From positions 1 through 37,712 of the forward strand of contig JAPLLZ010000042.1 in the NCBI GenBank assembly GCA_026387265.1: a DNA stretch of 37,712 nucleotides, given 5' to 3'. The first letter of the stretch is position 1. Every line of letters begins with the position of its first letter. Source of the DNA: Candidatus Omnitrophota bacterium (lineage in GTDB: Bacteria; Omnitrophota; Gorgyraeia; Gygaellales; Profunditerraquicolaceae). Below are positions 9,527 to 20,200 of this stretch, piece by piece. The notes beneath the pieces were generated by a model that saw only the letters and a list, made by a program, of their open reading frames with translations, did not search any database and was not told the origin of the DNA. Both the position numbers and the translations under genes were made by a program.

Positions 9527-10627
9527 ATGAAATCATTAATTCGAAAAAGTGTTTTGTTGATTAATCCTTACGTTCCCGGTAAGCCGATTGAGGAAACTAA
9601 AAGGCAACTGGGGCTAAAAGAAGTGATTAAGCTGGCGTCTAATGAAAATCCGCTGGGAGTATCTCCTAAGGCGATTAACGCGATTAAAAAAGCATTATCC
9701 GGTATTAATCGGTATCCTGATGCGCAAGGTTTTTATTTAAAAAAGCGTCTGGCTAAGTTTTTTGGGCTGATTCCTGAAAATTTTGTTTTGGGTAACGGTT
9801 CCGATGAATTAATCGATATAATAATTAAGACTTTTGTGGAACCGGATGAAAATATTGTTACTTCGGAAAGTACTTTTCTAGAATATGAGATTGTTGCTCA
9901 AGTTAATGATCGCAAAGTCAAAAAAGCGCCTTTACGCTACTTTAAGTATGATCTAAATGCATTATTGAAATTGGTCGATAAAAAAACAAAATTAATTTTT
10001 ATTGCTAATCCTAATAATCCCACTGGGACTTATGTTAACAGAGAAGAAGTTGCGCAATTTATGAACGCACTTGCGGATGATATAGTGGTGGTTTTTGATG
10101 AGGCTTATAATACCTTTATTGATGTAAACGATTATCCTGATTCATTGAGTTATCTAAAGAGAAAAAGGAATATAATTATCCTCAGGACGTTTTCTAAGGC
10201 TTATGGATTAGCGGGATTACGCTTGGGGTATGCGCTTGCTGCGCCGGAATTAGCTACTTATATGGAGCAAGTTAGGCAGCCATTTAATACTAATCTTCTT
10301 GCTCAAGTCGCCGGGTTAGCTGCTTTGGATGATAAAGTTTTCTTGAAGAAAACCCGCCGCGTAACCTTAGAAGGTAAAAATTTTATTTACCAACAACTAT
10401 CAAGAATGGGGGTGGGCTATGTGCCCTCAATAGCGAATTTTATATTAGTTGATACTGGCACGGATAGTCGGGAAGTATTTAAGTTGATGCTTAAATTTGG
10501 CGTGATTGTCCGGGAGATGAGCCAATATGGATTAAGAAATTTTATACGCGTGACTATTGGCACATTAAAGGAAAACCAAAGGTTCCTGCGTGTTCTTAGT
10601 AAGGTGATAAAGGAGAAGACTCGATGA
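9527..10627 (+). CDS. hisC: HisC-family PLP aminotransferase (probably aromatic/histidinol-phosphate)
   Basis: KLASNENPLGVSPKA..RYPD..ANPNNPTGTY..VVFDEAYNTF..LRTFSKAYGLAGLRLGY; GGAG upstream of ATG 9527. Confidence 0.92.
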   Translation: MKSLIRKSVLLINPYVPGKPIEETKRQLGLKEVIKLASNENPLGVSPKAINAIKKALSGINRYPDAQGFYLKKRLAKFFGLIPENFVLGNGSDELIDIIIKTFVEPDENIVTSESTFLEYEIVAQVNDRKVKKAPLRYFKYDLNALLKLVDKKTKLIFIANPNNPTGTYVNREEVAQFMNALADDIVVVFDEAYNTFIDVNDYPDSLSYLKRKRNIIILRTFSKAYGLAGLRLGYALAAPELATYMEQVRQPFNTNLLAQVAGLAALDDKVFLKKTRRVTLEGKNFIYQQLSRMGVGYVPSIANFILVDTGTDSREVFKLMLKFGVIVREMSQYGLRNFIRVTIGTLKENQRFLRVLSKVIKEKTR

Positions 10628-11643
10628 TCATTGTTCTAAAACCTGGTGCTAGCCAGGAACAAGTCGACCATATTATTGAAAAAGTAAAATTATTGGGGCT
10701 GACTCCTCATGTTTCTAAAGGGTCAGAAAGAACAATTATCGGCGTTATTGGTCCTGAGGATGTGTTGCGTGTTACGCCTTTAGAGGTTTTTCCTGGGGTA
10801 GAAAATGTTATTCCGGTACTTTCTCCGTTTCGGTTAGTTTCCCGTGAATTTAAGAAAGATGATTCAATTATCGATTTAGGCAAAGGGGTAAAGATTGGCG
10901 GCAAAGAAATAGTGGTTATGGCTGGTCCATGCACTATTGAGAATATTGATAGTTTATTTGAGATTGCCAGGGAAGTTAAGAAGGCAGGAGCAACCGTGTT
11001 GCGTGGTGGTGCTTTTAAGCCGCGAACATCCCCGTATAGTTTTCAGGGGTTAGGAAAAGCTGGTTTACAGATGCTCAGAGAAGTGGGCGAGGAATTAGGT
11101 CTAGTTACGGTCAGTGAAGTTATGGATAGCCGTGATGTTGGCTTAGTTGCTGATTATGTGGATGTGTTACAAATCGGCTGCCGTAATATGCAGAATTTTA
11201 ATCTTTTAAAAGAGGTGGGTGCGACAAAAAAACCTGTAGTTTTAAAACGGGGGATGGCTTCAACAGTTAAAGATCTGCTTATGTCTGCTGAATATATTTT
11301 AAGCGGGGGTAATTTTTCAGTCATTCTTTGTGAAAGAGGAATCCGCACTTTTGAAGATTCTACGCGTAATACTTTAGATATTAGCGCAGTTGCGGTAGTC
11401 AAGCAACTTTCACACTTACCCATTATTATTGATCCGTCACATGCTGCTGGAAAATGGAGCTGGGTGCCGGCTTTATCTAAGGCTGCGGTTGCCGCCGGAG
11501 CGGATGGTTTAATCATTGAGGTGCATAATCATCCTGAAGAAGCAGTTTCTGACGGGGCCCAGTCGCTTATCCCGGATAAATTCAATCATTTGGTCAAAGA
11601 GTTAAGAAGTCTGGCTGATTGCGTAGGGAGAAAAATTTCATGA
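10624..11643 (+). CDS. aroF: 3-deoxy-7-phosphoheptulonate synthase (class I-beta, with N-terminal ferredoxin-like domain)
   Basis: MAGPCTIEN..RGGAFKPRTSPYSFQGLG..LQIGCRNMQNFNLLKEVG..PIIIDPSHAAGK. Confidence 0.95.
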   Translation: MIIVLKPGASQEQVDHIIEKVKLLGLTPHVSKGSERTIIGVIGPEDVLRVTPLEVFPGVENVIPVLSPFRLVSREFKKDDSIIDLGKGVKIGGKEIVVMAGPCTIENIDSLFEIAREVKKAGATVLRGGAFKPRTSPYSFQGLGKAGLQMLREVGEELGLVTVSEVMDSRDVGLVADYVDVLQIGCRNMQNFNLLKEVGATKKPVVLKRGMASTVKDLLMSAEYILSGGNFSVILCERGIRTFEDSTRNTLDISAVAVVKQLSHLPIIIDPSHAAGKWSWVPALSKAAVAAGADGLIIEVHNHPEEAVSDGAQSLIPDKFNHLVKELRSLADCVGRKIS

Positions 11644-12470
11644 AAATGTTTAACAAAGTGGTAATAATCGGTACAGGTTTAATCGGAGGGTCTTTAGGTC
11701 TAGCCTTAAAGAAACAGCATTTAGCTGCCCAGGTTATTGGTTTCAGTCGGCAGCAAAAAAATGCCAGGTTAGCCAAGAAAGCCGGAGCGATTGATCAAAT
11801 TGGGTTATCTTTGGATGTGGTGGCAGATGCAGATTTAGTGGTATTAGCTACGCCTATTGATACGATTATTGATTTTGCTTTAAAAATAGAAAAGAAAATT
11901 AAGCAGGGTTGTATTGTTATTGATGTTGGAAGTACCAAAGAGCGGATTGTTTCTAAGGTAGGCGTATTTATTCCGAATTTTTTAGGTTGCCATCCGTTGG
12001 CTGGCTCGGAAAAAAAAGGCATCCTGAATTTACAGGAGAATATTTTTAAAGGTTCAATTTGTATAATTACGCCTACAGCGAAAACTAAAAAAAATGTTCT
12101 AAATAAAGTTAAATTGTTGTGGAAAAAACTAGGTGCACGCGTGATTATTCTTTCAGCAAAAAAACATGACCAGGTTCTTGCGTTTACCAGCCATTTACCT
12201 CATGCTGTTGCGTTTAGCTTGATTAGTTCTGTTCCTGGCCAATATTTGAATTTGGGTTCTACCGGCTTAAAAGATACTACCCGGATTTCCAGCTCGGATG
12301 CTAATCTTTGGAGTGAGATATTCTTAAGCAATCGCAGTAATTTGTTAAATGTTTTATCGGTTTTTAACAGTAAGCTCGCCGCATTAAAACTTGCCCTCGC
12401 CAGTAAAAATAAAGGGCAACTTGTAAAAATTCTTGTGTCCGCTAAGCAAAAGAGAGAAAAATTAAAATGA
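11640..12470 (+). CDS. tyrA: Prephenate dehydrogenase
   Basis: VVIIGTGLIGGSLGLALK..DVGSTKERIV..GCHPLAGSEKKGI..SHLPHAVAFSL. Confidence 0.94.
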   Translation: MKMFNKVVIIGTGLIGGSLGLALKKQHLAAQVIGFSRQQKNARLAKKAGAIDQIGLSLDVVADADLVVLATPIDTIIDFALKIEKKIKQGCIVIDVGSTKERIVSKVGVFIPNFLGCHPLAGSEKKGILNLQENIFKGSICIITPTAKTKKNVLNKVKLLWKKLGARVIILSAKKHDQVLAFTSHLPHAVAFSLISSVPGQYLNLGSTGLKDTTRISSSDANLWSEIFLSNRSNLLNVLSVFNSKLAALKLALASKNKGQLVKILVSAKQKREKLK

Positions 12471-14812
12471 TTATTGCTATTGATGGCCCGGCTGGTGCAG
12501 GGAAAAGCACGGTAGCTAAGATTTTAGCTAAAAGGCTGGGTTTTCTTTATATTGATACCGGAGCAATGTACCGGGCTTTGACGCTAAAGGCCCTGGAAAG
12601 CAATATTCCGGTAAATAATGAGGGAGAAATAATCCGTTTGGCTGATAAGGTTAAAATAGATTTAATTAATAATCCCGACGGTCCACTGACAGTTATGTTA
12701 GATGGAAAGGATGTTTCTTTGGCGATTCGGCAGCCTAGAATTACGCAATTTGTTTCAGATATAGCTAAAATTAAAGAGGTGCGTCAAGTATTAGTGAAAA
12801 TGCAAAGAGAGTTTGGCCAAAAAGGAGATTGCGTTTTAGATGGCCGGGATATTGGCACCGTGGTTTTTCCTAATGCCCAGAAAAAGTTTTTTATTGATGC
12901 TTCTGCAGATGAACGGGTAAAACGCCGTTTTAAGGAATTAAAAGGTTTAGGCCAGAATGTTGCCGAAAATGAAGTAGCTAAGGATTTAGCTAACCGGGAT
13001 AAGATTGATTCAACCCGTCAAGCCTCACCTTTACGTCAGGCAGCTGATGCAATTTATATTGATACCACAGATCTTTCTATAGAACAAGTAGTTGAGAAAA
13101 TGTTTAACTTGGTTAAACGGCATAAAGGTGATCAACTTTTAGATGATATGGAGTTAGAAAAAGAGCGGGGCATTACCATTAAGGCATCTATGGTCAGATT
13201 AAATTATTTTTCTAAGAAATTTAACCAAGAATACATTTTAAACCTTATTGATACCCCGGGACATGTAGATTTTACTTATGAAGTATCTAAATCTTTAGCT
13301 GCGTGTGAAGGTGCGGTATTAGTGATCGATGCCGGTCAGGGTATTGAGGCGCAAACTGTAGCGAATTATTATTTGGCTATAGATAACAATCTTCATGTTA
13401 TTCCGGTAATTAATAAGGTAGATTTAGTTTCTGCTGATGTGCCTAGGGTAAAAACGCAGGTAGAGACTGTTCTGGGTTTTAAAGAAGAAGAAATTATTCT
13501 AGCTTCAGCTAAAGAAGGGAATGGGGTTATTGAGATTTTGGATAGGATTATCGAAACCATCCCCAGCCCTGGCGGACAGGAAGATGGAGCACTTAAGGCT
13601 TTAATTTTTGATTGCCGTTTCGATGCTTTTAAAGGCGTAGTTGTTTTTGTGAAAGTTATTGACGGGGTAATCACCCCTAAGACGCAGTTAAAAATGTTTC
13701 ATACGGGAAAAGTCTATAAAATTGAAGAATTGGGTGTGTTTAAGGATTTGAAATATTCTGCTGTGGATAATTTAACTTGTGGAGAGGTCGGGTACTTTAC
13801 TGCGAATATGCGTGATCCCCGGGAGGTAGTTATCGGAGATACGATTACTGATCCGAAGAATCCATGCGCTCAGGCTTTGCCTGGTTATCGTAAGGTAAAG
13901 CCTTTGGTGTTTTGTGGTATCTATCCGGTTAATCCTGCGGATTTTCCGGAATTACGCGATGCCATGGATAAACTAAAACTTTCCGATGCTTCTTTTGTTT
14001 TTGAGCCTGAAAATTCACAATCTTTCGGGGCAGGATTCCGTTGCGGGTTTTTGGGCCTTTTGCATATGGAGATTGTTCAGGAAAGGCTTGAACGCGAATA
14101 TGACTTAAATCTCATCCTCACTGTTCCTAATGTAGTCTATCGCGTAAAAACAAAGTCGGGTGAACTTATTGAAATAGATACACCAATGAAACTTAGCGCA
14201 AATGGCGATATTCAAGAGGCACAGGAACCGTTTGCCAGCTTATTGATGATTGTACCGGTTGATTCGATTGAGGCGGTTTGTGATTTCACTAAATCCCGCA
14301 GGGGTGTATTTGTTTCTAATGAATATTTAGGGGAAGATCGTGTAAAAGTAATTTTCTCTATACCTCTATCTGAAATTATTGTTGATTTTTATGATCGCAT
14401 GAAATCAATTACGCGGGGTTATGGTTCTATGGATTATGAGGTTAAAGAATATTTGCCGACAAGGCTGGTTAAACTTGATATATTATTAAATAGCCAGATT
14501 TGCGATGCTTTTTCCTCGTTAATGTTTAAAGATAAGGCTACCTCGCGGGCGCATTTATTGGTTTCTAAACTTAAGGAGTTGATTCCGCGGCAGCTTTTTG
14601 AAGTAACGATTCAGGCAGCAGTGGGCAGTCAGATTTTGGCTTCAGAAAGAGTGCGTTCTGTAGGTAAAAATGCCACAAGCAAATGTTCCGGCGGAGATAT
14701 CACCCGTAAGCGTAAGCTTTGGGAAACTCAGAAAAAAGGCAAGAAAAGGCTGAAGCAGTTTGGAAAAGTGGAAATACCACAAGAAGCTTTTCTGGAGATA
14801 TTAAAAATATGA
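12467..14812 (+). CDS. cmk-lepA: Chimeric ORF: complete cytidylate kinase (about aa 1-218) joined in frame to LepA/EF4 lacking its N-terminus
   Basis: MIIAIDGPAGAGKSTVAK..DTGAMYRALT..DGRDIGTVVFPNA (Cmk), then GDQLLDDMELEKERGITIKA..DTPGHVDF..NKVDL..CSGGDITRKRKLWETQKKGKKRLKQFGKVEIPQEAF (LepA). Confidence 0.93.
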   Translation: MIIAIDGPAGAGKSTVAKILAKRLGFLYIDTGAMYRALTLKALESNIPVNNEGEIIRLADKVKIDLINNPDGPLTVMLDGKDVSLAIRQPRITQFVSDIAKIKEVRQVLVKMQREFGQKGDCVLDGRDIGTVVFPNAQKKFFIDASADERVKRRFKELKGLGQNVAENEVAKDLANRDKIDSTRQASPLRQAADAIYIDTTDLSIEQVVEKMFNLVKRHKGDQLLDDMELEKERGITIKASMVRLNYFSKKFNQEYILNLIDTPGHVDFTYEVSKSLAACEGAVLVIDAGQGIEAQTVANYYLAIDNNLHVIPVINKVDLVSADVPRVKTQVETVLGFKEEEIILASAKEGNGVIEILDRIIETIPSPGGQEDGALKALIFDCRFDAFKGVVVFVKVIDGVITPKTQLKMFHTGKVYKIEELGVFKDLKYSAVDNLTCGEVGYFTANMRDPREVVIGDTITDPKNPCAQALPGYRKVKPLVFCGIYPVNPADFPELRDAMDKLKLSDASFVFEPENSQSFGAGFRCGFLGLLHMEIVQERLEREYDLNLILTVPNVVYRVKTKSGELIEIDTPMKLSANGDIQEAQEPFASLLMIVPVDSIEAVCDFTKSRRGVFVSNEYLGEDRVKVIFSIPLSEIIVDFYDRMKSITRGYGSMDYEVKEYLPTRLVKLDILLNSQICDAFSSLMFKDKATSRAHLLVSKLKELIPRQLFEVTIQAAVGSQILASERVRSVGKNATSKCSGGDITRKRKLWETQKKGKKRLKQFGKVEIPQEAFLEILKI

Positions 14813-15384
14813 GTTTAAAAAAGAAATCTGTAATTAGGGATTGGGTTGAATCAATTATTATTGCTTTTCTTTTGGCTTTAGTTATCCGGGCTTTTTTGGT
14901 CCAGGCCTTTAAGATTCCTACCGGGTCAATGCGCATGACCTTAATTGAGGGGGATTTGATTTTAGTAAACAAGTTCATTTATGGAGCAAAAATTCCGTTC
15001 ACTAATATGCGGTTACCGGCATTGCGCCAGCCTAAAAGAGGGGATGTAATTGTTTTTATTTATCCGGAAGATAAAAGTAAGGATTTTATAAAGAGATTGG
15101 TCGGGCTTCCCGGAGATGTGGTGGAAATTAAGGGTGGTTCGGTATATATTAATGATCAGCCGGCTGCAGAACCGATCTTTAATCAGATTTATTACTATAA
15201 CCGCGGCCAATTAAGTGCGCCGGGTGAAAAATTAGTTGTACCTGCGGATAGTTATTTTGTATTAGGAGATAATTCTGCTACTTCTAAGGATAGCCGCTAC
15301 TGGGGGTTTGTCCCAAAGAATAATTTACTTGGGCAGGCGATGATTATTTATTGGCCTGTGCAGCGAATGAGGGTGATTAAATGA
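14809..15384 (+). CDS. lepB: Signal peptidase I
   Basis: RAFLVQAFKIPTGSMRMTLIEGDLILVNKF..PKRGDVIVFIYPEDKSKDFIKRLVGLPGD..VLGDNSATSKDSRYWGFV; start overlaps the lepA stop. Confidence 0.95.
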   Translation: MSLKKKSVIRDWVESIIIAFLLALVIRAFLVQAFKIPTGSMRMTLIEGDLILVNKFIYGAKIPFTNMRLPALRQPKRGDVIVFIYPEDKSKDFIKRLVGLPGDVVEIKGGSVYINDQPAAEPIFNQIYYYNRGQLSAPGEKLVVPADSYFVLGDNSATSKDSRYWGFVPKNNLLGQAMIIYWPVQRMRVIK

Positions 15385-15461
15385 ATCCCGCACCTTCTAA
15401 ATATTCAATTCTTGAAGTCAGACGGTTTAATAAATTAATTAAGGAAGAAGGTGCGGGATGA
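15381..15461 (+). CDS. Putative 26-aa small ORF/leader peptide bridging lepB and pgsA
   Basis: ATG overlaps the lepB stop and TGA overlaps the pgsA ATG; translation MNPAPSKYSILEVRRFNKLIKEEGAG. Confidence 0.45.
   Translation: MNPAPSKYSILEVRRFNKLIKEEGAG
15385..15459 (+). promoter_or_regulatory. 14-bp inverted repeat enclosing the sORF and the pgsA RBS
   Basis: ATCCCGCACCTTCT (15385-15398) is a perfect reverse complement of AGAAGGTGCGGGAT (15446-15459). Confidence 0.6.
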
Positions 15462-16021
15462 ATATAGCAAATAAAATTTCTACATTTCGCATATTAAGCG
15501 TTCCATTTTTTATTGCTTGCCTGTTGTATTATGCCCCGGAAAGAGCTTTTTTGGTAAAATTAGCTTTAGTCATATTTATTCTAGGGGTTATTTCTGATGG
15601 TTTAGATGGTTATATCGCCAGAAAAGCTAAAATGCAATCCAAAGCTGGATTAATTTTAGATCCGTTAGGAGACAAGCTTTTATTAATTAGCGCCTTTGTA
15701 TTTTTGTCACCGATTTGTCACTTAAATCTTAAGTTTCCACTCTGGGTAAGTTTTATTGTGATTTCCCGGGATTTGATTATTATAATCGGAGCAGTAGTTA
15801 TTTATATGGTTAAACAGAATTTAGAGGTTTATCCTACCAAGTGGGGTAAATTAACTACAATTTTTCAAATGCTTTCTGTGATTTGTGTTTTGTTGCAATG
15901 GAAATTAGCAGTGTTGATTTGGTGGCCGGCGGTAATTTTTACGATTATTTCCGGCTTTGATTACGTAAAGAGAGGTTTTAAAATTTTATATGCTGCTGAC
16001 AATCGTCGCGTTACTAGTTAG
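15458..16021 (+). CDS. pgsA: CDP-alcohol phosphatidyltransferase (PgsA-like)
   Basis: CDP-OH-P motif SDGLDGYIARKAKMQSKAGLILDPLGDKL. Confidence 0.9.
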   Translation: MNIANKISTFRILSVPFFIACLLYYAPERAFLVKLALVIFILGVISDGLDGYIARKAKMQSKAGLILDPLGDKLLLISAFVFLSPICHLNLKFPLWVSFIVISRDLIIIIGAVVIYMVKQNLEVYPTKWGKLTTIFQMLSVICVLLQWKLAVLIWWPAVIFTIISGFDYVKRGFKILYAADNRRVTS

Positions 16022-16631
16022 TTATTTTATAGGTTCTATACCTACTGCTTATATCTTTGGCCGGGTGCTTAAAGGAATCGATATTCGCAAGGTCGGTTCA
16101 GGCAATGTGGGCGCTACTAATGCGTTGCGTGTTTTAGGCAAAGTCCCGGGAGTCATCGTTTTAATTTTAGATATACTAAAAGGATTCTTGGTGGTTTTTT
16201 TTCTGGGGAACTACTTTGTGGATAAGCCTGTTTTGTTGCAGACGCAAAATATGCGGATAGCGATGGGTTTGTTCTGTATTTGCGGGCATAACTGGACGGT
16301 ATTTTTACAGTTTAAGGGAGGGAAAGGAATTGCCACCACTTTTGGTGTTTTACTTGGCCTTTCTTTAAAAGTTCCCGGCCTAAATTCAGTAATCGGTTTA
16401 TTAATTCTGGTGTGGTTTATTGTTTTTTGTATTTTTAGGATAGTTTCTCTAGCCTCAATCTGTAGCGCTGTTTTTTTTCCGGTTTTCTCTGTGTTGTTTA
16501 GGCTTCCGCTAACATTTATTAGTTTAAGTTTACTGCTTTTTATTTTTGTGATTATCCGGCATAAAGAAAATTTGCGCAGGATTATTCAAGGTAAAGAACC
16601 CCGCCTCTATTTTAAGAAAACAACAAATTAA
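15990..16631 (+). CDS. plsY: Acyl-phosphate glycerol-3-phosphate acyltransferase PlsY
   Basis: YFIGSIPTAYIFGR..VGSGNVGATNALRVLG..CGHNWTVFLQFKGGKGIATTFGV. Confidence 0.95.
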   Translation: MLLTIVALLVSYFIGSIPTAYIFGRVLKGIDIRKVGSGNVGATNALRVLGKVPGVIVLILDILKGFLVVFFLGNYFVDKPVLLQTQNMRIAMGLFCICGHNWTVFLQFKGGKGIATTFGVLLGLSLKVPGLNSVIGLLILVWFIVFCIFRIVSLASICSAVFFPVFSVLFRLPLTFISLSLLLFIFVIIRHKENLRRIIQGKEPRLYFKKTTN

Positions 16632-16787
16632 CCCACAATTTCAAAATTAACTCCAACACCCTACGCTAAACAAGATATTCTACTTAAGAGGAAACGCTTT
16701 CTTTTTTAGGTCAAAATCCATTGATTTGCCTTTATTTTAACTGCATACTTTAAATGAAATTAAAAGGGTTAGTTTAAGGTAAAATCG

Positions 16788-17126
16788 ATGAGAGACTTAC
16801 TCTATAAAAATCTGACTTTTCGCAGTAGGGGGCGGAAAATAATCGCTAGCTCTGAAGTAGCCGATAAGGAGGGCGTACATAGCGTGGTGCGCCGGCATTT
16901 TGCATATATTATTAAGCCGATTAAAAGCACTGAATTAATTAATCCTCAACCCTATCTTTATGTTTTAAAAGAAAGAAATACCAAAGAAAAGAAGGAGCAT
17001 TTTTTCTGCAAGATTAAAGGAAGTATTCTGGCGGTAAATAGAGGAGAATTTTATCAAATTCTATTTGTGCACACTTTAAGTGTGGAGCTTACTGTTTCTG
17101 CAAAATTAAGCGAACAGATTGGCTAA
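16788..17126 (+). CDS. Hypothetical protein (112 aa)
   Basis: Intact ORF in an otherwise empty intergenic region, followed by a terminator; no recognisable family. Confidence 0.55.
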   Translation: MRDLLYKNLTFRSRGRKIIASSEVADKEGVHSVVRRHFAYIIKPIKSTELINPQPYLYVLKERNTKEKKEHFFCKIKGSILAVNRGEFYQILFVHTLSVELTVSAKLSEQIG

Positions 17127-17154
17127 CTTAGTTGGTAGTACTTTTATTAATCTC

Positions 17155-17184
17155 CCAGGTTATTATGCTAACCTGGTTTTTTTA
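17155..17184 (+). terminator. Rho-independent terminator between convergent genes
   Basis: CCAGGTTA-ttatgc-TAACCTGG followed by TTTTTTT. Confidence 0.85.
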
Positions 17185-17204
17185 TTAATAAGTAAGTATT
17201 TTGA

Positions 17205-20200
17205 TTAATCTAGATAGATATCAATTTTCTTGATTTGACATGATCTGATTGCTAGGGCATAAGGAGCAGGTATTGTGGCAGAAGCAAATTCAATAGGTTT
17301 ATTACTGTCCCAGATAACAATCTTTTTTATTGTGGCGCCAGATTTTTCATCAACAGAGTAGGTATTTTTTCTCTTGGGATTATGATAAGTTACCTGGATT
17401 TGGCTTAAGAAATTAAAAGAATACTTACCGGTTTTGTCAAATAGCCATCCTGCAAGATTAGGTTTAAAAGTTAAATTAAGTTGGCCAGTTTCGTCCTGCC
17501 TAAAAGGACAAAGGCCGGTATTCATAATTAACCAAATATGCAAAAATTCTGCGGTAGAGCCGGATAATCTGGCGACAAAACCATTTCCGTGCAATCTTTT
17601 ATCCGGGAAAGCACTGCTTGCCAGGAAAGAGGAGTTTTCTAAAATACTGCGGCCATATATTTGCGGATCCTGAAAAGGTATAAGCACGTTTTTAAACTCA
17701 GCGTAAAATTCCTCAACTAATCCGTTTTTCAGCAACTCCAAAATATATTTATATTCCATATGTAGCCAGATTGATTCGTTTTCCAGCCATCCCGGACTAA
17801 ATACTCTACATCTGCCTATTTCCTCCGGCATGGAGTTTAGTGATTCCGTTACTTTGTACATCTTCAATTTTTTATCAAAAAGTGCACTGTTTTTAGTTGC
17901 TTGGTGTAGATTTAGGCATTGTTGACGATTTTGAGAAAGCCTCAAAGCGTGCATTTGGCCTTCAAGAAATAGCGGCAGCGGAATTTGCGTAAATTTCTTT
18001 GGGTAAATATAATGATCCTTGATAATGTCGTATTCCTTAACCTCGTTAATAAAATAAGAATAGTAAATACCTTTAGTTTTGTCGAAAGCTTTAGCCAGGC
18101 CGGTTTCTACTTTTTCTAAAGCCTGATTGATAAAATCAAGTAGCTGGTTGATAGGCATTTTTGTTAGTTTGCCGTAAAATCCCAAGCGGATATTATGCCG
18201 GTAGCTTTCTTTTAGGGTATTGCTTTTGTCCCAATAGGTAAACTGATCTAAAGGAAATAAAGGGTGCAACTGCTCAATAAACCTGGCTATTTCTTCAGCC
18301 ATCTCAATTTCGCTTAATTGAGAATTTTCTACGGCTTGCTTAATTTTTATGAGCAGGCGTTTTAATTCGAAAGTTTCACAGGTTGATGAACCAAAGAGGG
18401 CAGGTAAGCCATTAAGCGAATCAAACCAGTTGGGTTTATTGGATTCCATTTCGATGCCTACGCCGAAAGCATCCAGGGAGGCTAATTTATTTACTGCTAA
18501 GCATAAAAGTTTAGCCATGAGTGTTGTATAATGTATTTGGCCTTCTCCATGAAGCGTTCTTACAGAGTGTGGATTAATTATTCTTTTGTGCAGTATTTCT
18601 TTTTTTGCGTTATCCTGTATAAGAGAATGCAGTTGGCGGGGTTGGCCGTTATATAAAACGTATTTTTCATTGCGTGGCCTGACTACTTCCGTATTATCAT
18701 AAAAAGTAAAAACTTTTCTTTCAAAGAATAGTTCCCTAGCTTTTTCCGGATACAGCCCCAGATAGCTATCGATTAAATCCAGATTATATGTCCAGTGATC
18801 TGTCCAGAATCCTTCTCCATGTTCAGCTTCCTGAATTTTTAAAGCGCAGGAGAGTATAGCGTCTAAAAAAATATCATAAGATGCAGTTAACTTGATGCTA
18901 TTTTCTTCAATAAAAAATAAAAGTTCTCCTGGGCTAAAAGGTTTTTTAAAGAAATCGTTCAGTTTTTCGATACTATTTTCTGAAACAAATGTTTTTAAGA
19001 GTTTGTTTAATTCCGGATTATCTTTGAGCAGAAAGCTTTCTGGTTTTACCACTAAGGGATTAAAACCGTCTGCCTGGATAAGGTTCATAAAGGAAATAAT
19101 GTTTTCATCCTGGATGCGGGGATTAAACCAAAGGTCATTTCGCCGGTTTTGATTGGTATCCCGGTAGTTCCCGTTGCCTTGTGAAAGATAAGTAGGTTGG
19201 AGTTGGAATTTGTTATAATCTCTTTCTAAATCACCATGTTTACGCGAATATAGGTAAAATACAATGCCAGATGCAAAAACTTCCGGGTATCCACCGCGCA
19301 TAATATTATCTAGATAAGTTTGTTGTGTGTATAAATCAAACTCTGCAGAACTGCTTTTAGTTAAAATGTTGTCTTTTAATTCAGTAATTAATTTGGTATT
19401 TTGGAGCAGTTTTTCTTGGATATATCCGAATTTAGTAATATTTTTAACCGAGCTATTTAAGGTTTTAGCATTGCGCGCCTGGCCAATTACCGCATAAAAA
19501 GTTTTTTCTTCATCAGGCTTTAATTCCAAATCCATTAAAAGTAGTGCGCAGGGGGTTTTGCTCTGAGTTAATTGATCTTTTGGATGCTGGAAATTAATTT
19601 GTGATAAAAATTCTGCCGGGTAAGAATGGTCGGATACTTGTCCAAAGACAGATTCTGGATCAACTATGGGTTTAATTATTTGCGGTTTATTTTTTTTAAA
19701 ATGAAAGCCAAGATAAAAGTTTCCTTCTTGTATATGTATGACTTCCGGCCGATCCGAGGGGTCGACTTGTAGTTTATAAAAAGGAACATTATTATCCAAG
19801 TTGTCAATTTTCATCCAGGCTTCGATGGTGCGACCGAGTTTTTTAAGGAAAAAATTATTTGTTCCAAAAGGGACAATTTGCGGCATTCCGTCAATAAGTT
19901 GCAAAGAAGTGGTTTTATTGCCGGTATTTTGGATACTTACTATTCTGGTAAGGCCAGCGTAAGTATCATTGGGTATATTGAAATATTTTACGGTGGTTTT
20001 AATTCCTAGCGTATGATTTTCTTCTTCTAGGGTAAGTTCAGCAGAGCCTATGCGCATGCAATTGCTAATATGGTATTTTAGGTTTATATACCCATCATGA
20101 AACGGCTCATAATAAATCGATTCAGTTTTATTCTTTTTAATCTTAATAAAAGTACGAAAACCTTGATTAGAAACAAACTGCCAGGATTTATTCGCCGGAA

